Assembly (NCBI GenBank): GCA_023389745.1
Contig: JAEWED010000038.1
Span: 1-8,154 of the forward strand
Direction of reading: 5' to 3'
DNA from: Actinomycetes bacterium
GTDB taxonomy: Bacteria; Actinomycetota; Acidimicrobiia; Acidimicrobiales; Microtrichaceae
Length of the DNA stretch: 8,154 nt
A program made the translations under genes and the position numbers. The notes beneath the pieces were generated by a model that was not told the DNA's origin, did not search any database, and was given only the letters and a program-made list of their open reading frames with translations. Positions 1 to 5,691 of this stretch are shown in pieces (the stretch's first letter is position 1; every line of letters starts with the position of its first letter).

Positions 1-872
1 GTCATCCACGAGATCGCGTACTGACACCAGTCCTCCTCGGCCACAGGCCGCCACGACGCCGGGTCACGGTCGGACTTCGAGCGGTTCGACGACGCGGACA
101 CGGCGATCAGCGAGCGAGGCTCGTCGAGGTCGTTCGCGAACTCACGTCGACGTGCCGGGTCCCAGGCCCAGGCGCCGCTGCGCCACGCCTCGGCCAGCGC
201 GACCACGTGGTCGACGTCGAGGTCGCCCGAGTTCGCGACGTGTGTGCGGTCGTACGTCGAGAACCATCCGCCGCCGGGGAGCTGCTGGCGCAGCAGCACC
301 TCGCAGCGGGTGTTGCACCCGTTGCCGTCCGCGTCGACCCAGTGGTCGAACAGGTCACGGTCGTAACCGGGCTGCTCGACCTCGTCCGCGACGGAGATCT
401 GCGACAGCAGCCACTCCGCGGTCGTCCTGGCCGACGGCGCCCCGGTCGCGGACGGCGCACTGGTCGGTGGTGCGCTGGTCAGTGGTGCGCTGGTCGGTAC
501 AGCGCTGGTCGGTGGTGCGGTCGTCGGAGCCGCGGTCGTCGGAGCCGCTGTGGTCGGCGGCGCGGTCGTGGAGATGGCCGATGAGGCGGCGGTCGACGGA
601 CCGGTGCTCGATCGCGTCGCCGCGTCCGTGCGGCCACCGTCGGCCGAGCGGAGCTCGACCGACCCGGGCTCATCTGCACCCGTGAGCCCGAGCGGGATCG
701 AGACGCAGCACACGGCGAGGACCGCCGCGGCGCACAGCGACGTGCGACGTAGCGACCGTCGGGCGGAGGCCCAGACGACCGCCGCGACCGGCAGGGCGAA
801 CACCCACACCAGCGCCTGGACCCACCACGGCTGAGCACGCAGGTTCGCCCAGGCCGACCCTGGGCTACTCAC
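1..872 (-). CDS. Membrane-anchored HNH (DUF1524-like) nuclease, C-terminus cut by window edge
   Basis: The reading frame is open from a GTG at 870-872 to the left edge (290 residues visible), so the C-terminus is missing. The GTG lies inside the end of the upstream gene (8-bp overlap, sequence GTGAGTAG), which implies translational coupling. Residues about 16-35 and 43-61 are hydrophobic and probably form two membrane helices. A Thr/Ala/Pro stalk follows at about 90-145. The rest matches the secreted actinobacterial HNH family: a GYDRDLFDHWVDADGNGC segment with CNTRC, the core DLDVDHVVALAEAW (D221-H222), then REFANDL and SASSNRSKSDRDP (N263), and WCQYA near the edge. The DH...N arrangement is the expected metal/catalytic HNH centre. 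The family is predicted to cut nucleic acids, and here it would act outside the membrane. The specific substrate is unknown. The start is an inference, because no strong Shine-Dalgarno precedes it. Confidence 0.85.
   Translation of the reverse strand, partial: MSSPGSAWANLRAQPWWVQALVWVFALPVAAVVWASARRSLRRTSLCAAAVLAVCCVSIPLGLTGADEPGSVELRSADGGRTDAATRSSTGPSTAASSAISTTAPPTTAAPTTAAPTTAPPTSAVPTSAPLTSAPPTSAPSATGAPSARTTAEWLLSQISVADEVEQPGYDRDLFDHWVDADGNGCNTRCEVLLRQQLPGGGWFSTYDRTHVANSGDLDVDHVVALAEAWRSGAWAWDPARRREFANDLDEPRSLIAVSASSNRSKSDRDPASWRPVAEEDWCQYAISWM
457..561. repeat. Seven degenerate 15-bp tandem repeats coding the Thr/Pro/Ala stalk of the HNH protein
   Basis: Consecutive 15-base units of the form GCGCTGGTCGGTGGT (plus-strand reading) run from 457 to 561. 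Units 5 and 6 are identical (GCGGTCGTCGGAGCC), while the others differ at one to several bases. Being 15 bp long, each unit adds five in-frame residues of the type APTTA/APPTS, so copy-number change would alter stalk length without breaking the gene. Confidence 0.85.
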
Positions 873-1467
873 ACCCGACGCCGTCGTCGTCACGATCGAG
901 GTGTCTCGCGTAGCCGGGCTGGCCCCGGTAGACCGGCGCCGCGCCGGCAGCGCGAGCCGCGTCGCAGTTCTCGTAGTACACGCCCGCATCGACAGGAGGT
1001 GGGGGGGCCACCGCGGGAGGCGGAGGAGCGACGGTCGTCGTCGGGGTGGGTGGTGGCGGCGGCGCGACCGTCGTCGTGGGCGCCGCGGTCGTGGGCGCCG
1101 CGGTCGTGGGCGCCGCGGTCGTGCTCGTCGTAGAGGTGGTCGTGGTCGAGGTGCTCGGCGACGAGGAGACGCCGGCGAGCTCCGACGTGGTCGACGGAGC
1201 GGACCGGGCCGACGCGTCGAGCTCGCCGGACTCGTCGACGACCACGGCACCGATGACCGCCAGGAGCACGAACGAGGCGAGACCGCCGAGCGCAACGGCG
1301 AGCCACGGCCACCTCGGGGCCCGCGGCGGCTCGGGCGGCGGAGGCCCTCCCCACGGTGCTGGCGCCGCTGGCGGTGCTGCGACCGCGCGACCCCAGAGCT
1401 GCTCGGGCGGGTACCACTTGCCGTCCGCGCCCTGACCCCACGCATCGTTCAACGGTTGATCGCTCAT
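865..1467 (-). CDS. Single-pass membrane protein with C-terminal Excalibur calcium-binding domain
   Basis: This is a 200-residue protein. The ATG at 1465-1467 was preferred over an in-frame TTG at 1489-1491 because GGAGAGG lies 8 bases upstream of it. Residues 1-25 are cytoplasmic and hold the actinobacterial motif WGQGADGKWYPPE (10-22). A Pro-rich segment leads to one membrane helix at about 53-77. A Ser/Thr/Pro/Ala stalk covers about 88-160. Residues 164-200 form an Excalibur domain: YYENCDAARAAGAAPVY, then GYARHLDRDDDGVGCE, with Cys168 and Cys199 able to form a disulfide and the Asp191/193/195-Gly loop resembling a Ca2+-binding EF-hand loop. Excalibur domains are usually attached to surface nucleases or cell-wall proteins. 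This protein stops exactly at the end of the domain and overlaps the HNH nuclease start by 8 bp, so the two are probably made together and may act together. The calcium role is inferred from the family. Confidence 0.9.
   Translation of the reverse strand: MSDQPLNDAWGQGADGKWYPPEQLWGRAVAAPPAAPAPWGGPPPPEPPRAPRWPWLAVALGGLASFVLLAVIGAVVVDESGELDASARSAPSTTSELAGVSSSPSTSTTTTSTTSTTAAPTTAAPTTAAPTTTVAPPPPPTPTTTVAPPPPAVAPPPPVDAGVYYENCDAARAAGAAPVYRGQPGYARHLDRDDDGVGCE
1073..1123. repeat. Three perfect 15-bp tandem repeats plus partial copy in the Excalibur-protein stalk
   Basis: The unit GTCGTGGGCGCCGCG occurs perfectly at 1073-1087, 1088-1102 and 1103-1117, with six bases of a fourth copy to 1123. On the minus strand it encodes the repeated AAPTT stretch around residues 117-131. 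Perfect identity at every position, including synonymous sites, indicates recent slippage or active homogenisation. Confidence 0.92.
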
Positions 1468-1495
1468 CGCCCAGGCCTCTCCGAGCGCCAACCGT

Positions 1496-1515
1496 AGCGA
1501 CCCACAGTGGGCGCT
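1496..1515. promoter_or_regulatory. Near-perfect dyad upstream of the Excalibur gene, possible operator
   Basis: AGCG-a-CCCAC-a-GTGGG-CGCT is symmetric apart from one extra A after the first AGCG. It lies about 30 bases upstream of the Excalibur start on the minus strand, where an operator or the base of a leader hairpin could be. No -10/-35 boxes are recognisable nearby. Confidence 0.3.
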
Positions 1516-1538
1516 CCGAGGTCCCGATGCGAGGAGCA

Positions 1539-1563
1539 GGGCCGCCGTGAGGCACGGCGGCCC
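1539..1563 (-). terminator. GC-rich hairpin after the isomerase-like gene
   Basis: GGGCCGCCGTG and CACGGCGGCCC form a perfect 11-bp stem around a 3-base loop. The hairpin begins 6 bases after the stop codon of the gene at 1570-2286. There is no T tract, which is common for actinobacterial terminators. It separates that gene from the downstream Excalibur/HNH pair. Confidence 0.7.
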
Positions 1564-1569
1564 ACCGTG

Positions 1570-2286
1570 TCAGTCCCGCGGTGCGGGCGGCGTCCAGCCG
1601 GGATCGCGTCCGTTCCAGGCGACGAGTCGGTCGACCGTCGACGCGTCCGCGGCCACGGGCACCGCCGGACCGAACGGGTCCTCCCACGGGTAGTCAGGCG
1701 GCAGCTGTGCTCTGGTCGCCTCCCACATCGGGGTGCGGTCCGCCATCGGCAGCTGGGAGTGGATCGCGTCCAACGCGAACTCGATCGACCTGGCGTCCCA
1801 CTCGGGCTCGATGCCCGTGGCGACCGCCAGGTCCCAGGTGTGCACGGCGACCTCGCTCGCGTACACCCCCAGCACCTCGCGACCCGGGAAGACGCCCCAG
1901 GGCAGCTCGGTGGGCCGGTCGAGCAGGGCGTCGTCGGTCCAGGCGCGCTGTGCGTCGTGGGCCGCGGCTCGCCAGGCATCGAGCCAGTCACCTTCGGCGA
2001 CGTCGGCCGCGTCCATCGGCCAGGTCGAGGTCGGCTCGCCCCGCCCCGCTGCGGCCACGCGACGCAGCACCATGACCAGGTGCTCCTGCAGCGGCCCCAC
2101 CGGCAGGTCGGCGCACGGCGTCGGCGAGGGGTACTGCTCCGGCCGGATCGCCGACATGACCGCGGCCGCGACCTTCACCGTCGCGGCGAAGTGACGGCGC
2201 GGGTCGTCCGGCGGCAGCGGGGTCGCGGCCGGCGCCGCGGTCGGGGAGGGACGTGCGGGAGTGGTGGTGTCGCTGTTCGAAGTCAT
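1570..2286 (-). CDS. TIGR03086-type DinB/mycothiol-dependent isomerase-like metal protein
   Basis: This is a 238-residue soluble protein. The ATG at 2284-2286 was chosen; a GTG at 2314-2316 is in frame but lies inside the palindrome of the divergent promoter region, so the shorter form is likelier. After a Thr/Pro/Ala-rich N-terminus (about 8-27), residues about 32-235 resemble the mycothiol-dependent maleylpyruvate isomerase N-terminal fold of the DinB superfamily: SPTPCADLPVGPLQEHLV near 54-71 and YASEVAVHTWDLAVATG near 142-158. His69, Glu145 and His149 match the His...Glu-x3-His pattern that binds a divalent metal in that family. Members are thought to perform thiol-linked transfer or isomerisation, but the reaction of the TIGR03086 group is generally not known and none is assigned here. 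It is divergent from a WYL regulator, which probably controls it. Confidence 0.82.
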   Translation of the reverse strand: MTSNSDTTTPARPSPTAAPAATPLPPDDPRRHFAATVKVAAAVMSAIRPEQYPSPTPCADLPVGPLQEHLVMVLRRVAAAGRGEPTSTWPMDAADVAEGDWLDAWRAAAHDAQRAWTDDALLDRPTELPWGVFPGREVLGVYASEVAVHTWDLAVATGIEPEWDARSIEFALDAIHSQLPMADRTPMWEATRAQLPPDYPWEDPFGPAVPVAADASTVDRLVAWNGRDPGWTPPAPRD

Positions 2287-2306
2287 GAGCCCATCATCCA
2301 GACCTG

Positions 2307-2329
2307 AACCGGTCACCTTCTGACCGGTT
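2307..2329. promoter_or_regulatory. Perfect 9-bp inverted repeat, candidate operator of the WYL regulator
   Basis: AACCGGTCA at 2307-2315 and TGACCGGTT at 2321-2329 are exact reverse complements separated by 5 bases (CCTTC). The site is in the 62-base gap between two divergent genes, 19 bases before the WYL start and 20 bases before the isomerase-like ATG. That position would let one bound dimer affect both promoters. Binding by the adjacent WYL protein is inference. Confidence 0.6.
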
Positions 2330-2348
2330 TGTCTGAAATGCTCGCGAC

Positions 2349-3386
2349 ATGCGCGCCGACCGACTCGTGGCGATCCTGTTGATGCTGCAGCGGCGCCAGC
2401 AGGTGACCGCCGCCGAGGTGGCCGAAGAGCTCGAGATCTCGGAACGCACCGCCCGCCGTGACCTCGACGCCCTGGCGATGTCGGGTGTGCCGGTCTACTC
2501 CCAACAGGGCCGCGGCGGTGGTTGGCGACTCGCGGGAGGCGGCCGCATCGACCTGAGCGGGCTCAGCGCGGATGAGGCCCGCGCGCTGTTCGTGCTGGCC
2601 GGCCCGCAGGCCGACGTGTCGCCCGAGGTCCGCTCCGCGCTGCGCAAGCTGGTGCGAGCACTGCCCGAGTCGATGCGCACCGGCGCCGAGACCGCGGCGC
2701 GCTCGCTGGTGGTCGACCCCGACGCCTGGGACGGGACCCGGCGGCCGGCGTGGCGGCCACCCCACCTCGACGACGTCGAGTCCGCCGTCGTCGACGGCGA
2801 GTGCGTCGAACTGGGCTACTCCGGGCGCAGCGGCGAACCGACCCGACGCGTGGTGCACCCCCTCGGGCTCGCGAAGAAGGGCCGGAACTGGTACCTGGTG
2901 GCCGACACCGACGCCGGCATGCGGACCTTCCGGATCGACCGGGTGACCTCGGTGACTCGCACCGGCGAACCGGTCGTGCGACCAGAGGGCTTCGAGCTGT
3001 CGGCGCAGTGGAGCGAGTTCGTCGAGCGGGTCGACCAGATGCGCACCCCGGTCACCGCGACGGCGACCGCGATCCCCGAGGCGCTGCAGTACCTGCGGGT
3101 CGTCTTCGGCGCGCGCCTGGCCGAAGGTGCGGTCACCGTCGACCCGACGACCGGGGCAGTGGCCCACCGGGTCGAGATCCGTGGCGCGACGGTGCGTTCG
3201 ATCGCCACGGAGCTGGCCGGGTTCGGCGGCTGGGTCACCGTCGACTCGCCCGTGGAGCTGATCGAGCTGCTCGTCACGATCGGCGAGGACCTGGTCCGTG
3301 CCCACCGCAGCGCGCCGACAGGCGCTCCTGCACGAGCGCCGTCGACGGAAAGATCCGCTCCCCCGCCGGACATGAGCGGAGGATGA
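2349..3386 (+). CDS. WYL-domain transcriptional regulator with DeoR-type HTH
   Basis: This is a 345-residue protein. Residues 1-60 form a winged HTH: MRADRLVAILLMLQ, the helix pair VTAAEVAEELEISERTARRDLDAL (20-42) and a GGGWRL wing (56-61). A WYL domain spans about 140-205 and carries W181-Y182-L183 within NWYLVADTDAG, followed by FRIDRV. The C-terminal WCX-like region (about 235-315) ends in GFGGWVTVDSPVELIELLVTIG. WYL domains sense ligands, often nucleic-acid-derived or small molecules, and the HTH binds DNA as a dimer. The start fits the family N-terminus exactly. No Shine-Dalgarno is visible upstream, so the mRNA could be leaderless. The last four bases of the gene (ATGA) are shared with the ECF sigma gene, so the regulator and sigma factor are co-translated. 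The divergent palindrome is a plausible autoregulatory site. Confidence 0.93.
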   Translation: MRADRLVAILLMLQRRQQVTAAEVAEELEISERTARRDLDALAMSGVPVYSQQGRGGGWRLAGGGRIDLSGLSADEARALFVLAGPQADVSPEVRSALRKLVRALPESMRTGAETAARSLVVDPDAWDGTRRPAWRPPHLDDVESAVVDGECVELGYSGRSGEPTRRVVHPLGLAKKGRNWYLVADTDAGMRTFRIDRVTSVTRTGEPVVRPEGFELSAQWSEFVERVDQMRTPVTATATAIPEALQYLRVVFGARLAEGAVTVDPTTGAVAHRVEIRGATVRSIATELAGFGGWVTVDSPVELIELLVTIGEDLVRAHRSAPTGAPARAPSTERSAPPPDMSGG

Positions 3387-3997
3387 GCCGGTCGCGCTCC
3401 GATGTGGAGCGGTCCTCCGACGAGGAGCAGTCCTCCGACGACGAACGGTTCCGCGCGCTGTTCGCCGCCGACTTCGACGACGTCTGGCGGTTCGCCCGGC
3501 GTCGTTGCGCGTCGAGCAGCGACGCCGACGACATCGCGGCGCAGGTGTTCGCGGTGGCGTGGCGTCGACGGGACGATGCGCCGACCGACGACATCCGACT
3601 CTGGTTGTTCGGCGTCGCCCGGAACCTGCTCGCGAACCACCACCGCTCGGGCGACCGGGCCCGCCGGCTCGAACGACGGCTCGCGGGCGAGCTCCCGGCG
3701 CGACCTCTGGCGACCGTCGGCGACGTCGAGTCCGACGATCGCGGCGAACCACTGCGCGCGGCGATCGCCGAGCTGAAGGAACAGGACCGAGAGGTGATCG
3801 TCATGCGGTACTGGGACGAGCTCGCCGTCACCGAGATCGCGTCGCTGCTCGGGCTCACGCCGAACGCCGTGTCGATGCGCCTGCACAAGTCGCGACAGCG
3901 CCTCGCCGCCGCGGTCGGCAGGAAAGATCCGACCCTCGATCGACAGGTAGCTGTCGATCCCCGACGCGGAAGCGAGGACGACGATGGACTCGCCTGA
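3383..3997 (+). CDS. ECF-type RNA polymerase sigma factor
   Basis: This is a 204-residue protein. An acidic, Ser-rich N-terminus (ERSSDEEQSSDDER, 9-22, coded in part by a near-duplicated TCCTCCGACGA) precedes sigma region 2 (about 23-95: FRALFAADFDDVWRFARRR, DADDIAAQVFAVAWRR, DIRLWLFGVARNLLANHHR). Region 4 covers about 130-188 (LKEQDREVIVMRYWDELAVTEIASLLGLTPNAVSMRLHKSRQRL), a typical region 4.2 helix-turn-helix. ECF sigma factors direct RNA polymerase to a small regulon and are normally held by a co-encoded anti-sigma factor. The ATG shares ATGA with the WYL stop. The GGAGG just before it is abutting and too close for an ordinary Shine-Dalgarno, so coupled re-initiation is likely. The gene overlaps the next one by 14 bases. 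Confidence 0.93.
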   Translation: MSRSRSDVERSSDEEQSSDDERFRALFAADFDDVWRFARRRCASSSDADDIAAQVFAVAWRRRDDAPTDDIRLWLFGVARNLLANHHRSGDRARRLERRLAGELPARPLATVGDVESDDRGEPLRAAIAELKEQDREVIVMRYWDELAVTEIASLLGLTPNAVSMRLHKSRQRLAAAVGRKDPTLDRQVAVDPRRGSEDDDGLA

Positions 3998-4937
3998 CGA
4001 CGAGCTCGGCGCCCTCATCGGTTCGCTCGATCCGACCCGGACCGACGCACCACCGGCTCGGGGATCGACCCGCTACCACTCGATCCTGGAGACCGCGATG
4101 AGCACGCACAGCACCGACAGCCCCACCACCGCCGGCCACACCACCGACGAGCACCCCGCCGAGCCGGACCCGTCCGGCGACGGATCGGTGCCGCTCGATC
4201 CGCACCGTCACGACGCACGGCGGTCAGGCCCCGGGCGGTGGCTGCTCGGCGTCGCTGCCGCGGCGCTCGTGCTGGGCGCCGTCGGTGGTGCGGTCCTGCT
4301 CCGCTCGAACGACGACTCGACGCCGGCGGACACCACCAGCGCGCCACCCACGACCGTGCACGAGGAGATCGTCTCGCTGCGCGCCGAGGTCACCACCACC
4401 CCGAACGACGGCTCGGGCACGTCCCGCAGCACCGTACGGGTGAACGGGGACGATCGCGAGTGGACCTCGACCCGCACCTACCCCGACGGGCACACCGAGT
4501 CGGCGACCCAGATCCTGATCGGGGGCACCGAGTACGAGACGATCGAGGGTGTCACCACCCGGCGAGCTGTCCCCGTCGAGGAGCCCGCACCGTTCTCGAT
4601 GTCGTCCGCGATGGTCCTCAAGACGCTGCGGGGCAACTCGACGGTCGTCGACGAGCGCTCGGTCGACTGGGACGGCGACGCCGCGACCCGCCTCGAGCTG
4701 GCGCCCGCCGCGCAGCTCGCCCCCGCGCTGTCGACGCTGTCCGCCGGCGTGCTCGCCTGGTTCGAGCTCGAGTACCCCGCCGAGGTCGAGTCGGTCACGG
4801 TCTGGGTGACCGGCCAGGTCATCCGGCAGATCGAGGTGACGACCGCTCAGCTGGTCACCCGCTCGACGTTCTCCGACTTCAACGCCGACATCGAGATCAC
4901 GCCGCCGCCGGGACCGTACGTCGACGCGACGGACTGA
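3984..4937 (+). CDS. Single-pass membrane protein, probable anti-sigma/ECF partner with LolA-like outer domain
   Basis: This is a 317-residue protein. Its start overlaps the sigma gene by 14 bases and has GAGGA upstream. Residues 1-39 (DELGALIGSLDP...GSTRYHSILETAM) resemble the short cytoplasmic N-terminus of many ECF-linked actinobacterial membrane proteins and would be the sigma-binding part. Residues about 40-84 are a flexible, Pro/Asp/Ser-rich stretch, and about 86-106 form one membrane helix. Residues about 120-317 form an outer domain rich in beta-type segments (STVRVNGDDREW, TRTYPDGHTESATQILIGG, LAWFELEYPAEVESVTVWV) that ends in RSTFSDFNADIEITPPPGPYV. This ending is like the LolA/LppX-LprG lipid-carrier fold. 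The protein has no cysteine, so it is not a zinc (HxxxCxxC) anti-sigma factor. The anti-sigma role follows from position and topology, not from a recognised domain. An alternative start at the internal ATG (residue 39) has GGAG 7 bases upstream. Confidence 0.72.
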   Translation: MDSPDDELGALIGSLDPTRTDAPPARGSTRYHSILETAMSTHSTDSPTTAGHTTDEHPAEPDPSGDGSVPLDPHRHDARRSGPGRWLLGVAAAALVLGAVGGAVLLRSNDDSTPADTTSAPPTTVHEEIVSLRAEVTTTPNDGSGTSRSTVRVNGDDREWTSTRTYPDGHTESATQILIGGTEYETIEGVTTRRAVPVEEPAPFSMSSAMVLKTLRGNSTVVDERSVDWDGDAATRLELAPAAQLAPALSTLSAGVLAWFELEYPAEVESVTVWVTGQVIRQIEVTTAQLVTRSTFSDFNADIEITPPPGPYVDATD

Positions 4938-4956
4938 CGCGACGGACTGACGCGAC
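4923..4956. repeat. 13-bp tandem repeat across the stop codon of the anti-sigma-like gene
   Basis: The unit GACGCGACGGACT occurs at 4923-4935 and 4936-4948, followed by the first 8 bases of a third copy. The first copy carries the last codons and part of the TGA stop, and the second is entirely untranslated. It looks like a recent slippage duplication with no coding effect. Confidence 0.85.
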
Positions 4957-4961
4957 AACTG

Positions 4962-4998
4962 CGGTGATCCATCGACACATGGTGTCGATGGATCACCG
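4962..4998. terminator. 17-bp perfect hairpin between convergent genes (bidirectional terminator)
   Basis: CGGTGATCCATCGACAC and its exact reverse complement flank a 3-base loop (ATG). The hairpin is 24 bases after the stop of the plus-strand gene and 36 bases beyond the stop of the minus-strand gene, so it can end transcription from both sides. No T tract is present. Confidence 0.85.
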
Positions 4999-5034
4999 GA
5001 GCTCGCAGCACGGCCCGTGGACTGCGGCCGCGTG

Positions 5035-5529
5035 TCAGTCGGCGAAGCGGCAGACCGCCCAGCCCGCCTCGTAGGGGGTGTGCATCGTCGGCTCGTAGCG
5101 CAGCGAGGTGATCATCCAACCCTGCAGCGAGCGGCACAGCTCGGCGAGCAGTCGCCCCGAGAGCCAGCGCCCGTCGTCGCCGTCAGGGCCGGCCACCGTG
5201 GCCGGAGCGATCACCGTGGCCGACACGACCGCACGATCGTCGTGCAACGACACCTCGACGTCGGAGACGAACTGCATCACGAACGGCACCCGTCGGACGT
5301 CGTCGGCCCACACCGCGGCGAGCTCCTCGATCCCGTCGGCGCCACCGAAGGTCCGGGCCGCCGGCCCGTCGACGACGAGCTGGACGTCGTCGCTGCACCG
5401 CTCCAGCGCGGCGTCGAGGTCGTGGGCGTCACGGGCCTCGGCGAAGGCGAGCAGTGCCTCGATCACCCGGTGCTCGTCATCGAGGCGGGAGACCCGGTCC
5501 ATCAGGTCGTCAGGAATGGTGGTCGTCAT
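5035..5529 (-). CDS. SnoaL/NTF2-like domain protein
   Basis: This is a 164-residue soluble protein with a strong ribosome-binding site (AGGAGC, 6 bases before the ATG at 5527-5529). It has the typical layout of the SnoaL-like NTF2 group: an N-terminal helix pair (EHRVIEALLAFAEARDAHDLDAALERCSDDV), a GGADGIEELAAVWADDV helix, strands (FVMQFVSDVEVSLHDDRAVVSATVIAPA) and a C-terminal RWLSGRLLAELCR...GWMITSLRYEP segment. The cone-shaped fold holds a hydrophobic pocket used by hydrolases, isomerases and polyketide cyclases, but many members have unknown reactions and none can be assigned here. The gene stands alone between terminator-like hairpins, so it is probably its own transcription unit. Confidence 0.87.
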   Translation of the reverse strand: MTTTIPDDLMDRVSRLDDEHRVIEALLAFAEARDAHDLDAALERCSDDVQLVVDGPAARTFGGADGIEELAAVWADDVRRVPFVMQFVSDVEVSLHDDRAVVSATVIAPATVAGPDGDDGRWLSGRLLAELCRSLQGWMITSLRYEPTMHTPYEAGWAVCRFAD

Positions 5530-5595
5530 GTCGAAGCTCCTGGTTGCGGGTGGCCCGGTCGGCGGGCGGCGGGTGGGTTGCTGCGGTGAGACGGG

Positions 5596-5632
5596 CGATC
5601 CGCACCGCCCGGGTCCCAGGCGGTGCGGATCG
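5596..5632 (-). terminator. 14-bp perfect hairpin downstream of the BMP lipoprotein gene
   Basis: CGATCCGCACCGCC and its exact reverse complement GGCGGTGCGGATCG flank a 9-base loop. It is about 60 bases after the stop of the binding-protein gene, which is transcribed leftward, and about 65 bases before the SnoaL-like start. It probably ends the importer transcript; an attenuator of the SnoaL-like gene is less likely. Confidence 0.72.
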
Positions 5633-5691
5633 GATCGGGCCTGCCACGGGAGAGGAGTCCGGGGCCGGCCCGACCTACGGGGCTGCGGCGG

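Noticed and set aside
457..561. Possible CRISPR-like array
   Set aside because: Units are 15 bp, contiguous and in frame within a gene, with no spacers, so this is a coding minisatellite.
890..1687. 265-residue minus-strand frame overlapping the Excalibur gene
   Set aside because: It is Arg-rich and repeat-derived; the alternate frame gives a membrane helix, stalk and complete Excalibur domain with a proper ribosome-binding site.
2313..3752. 479-residue open frame on the minus strand opposite the WYL and sigma genes
   Set aside because: It is Arg/Gly-rich without domain-like pattern and lies antisense to two well-supported genes; long shadow frames are expected at this GC content.
2816..4018. 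400-residue open frame on the minus strand opposite the WYL and sigma genes
   Set aside because: It is antisense to clear WYL and ECF domains and has no recognisable motif or start signal.
4962..4998. Possible phage or integron attachment site
   Set aside because: It is a simple terminator-type hairpin between convergent genes with no integrase, tRNA or repeated copy nearby.
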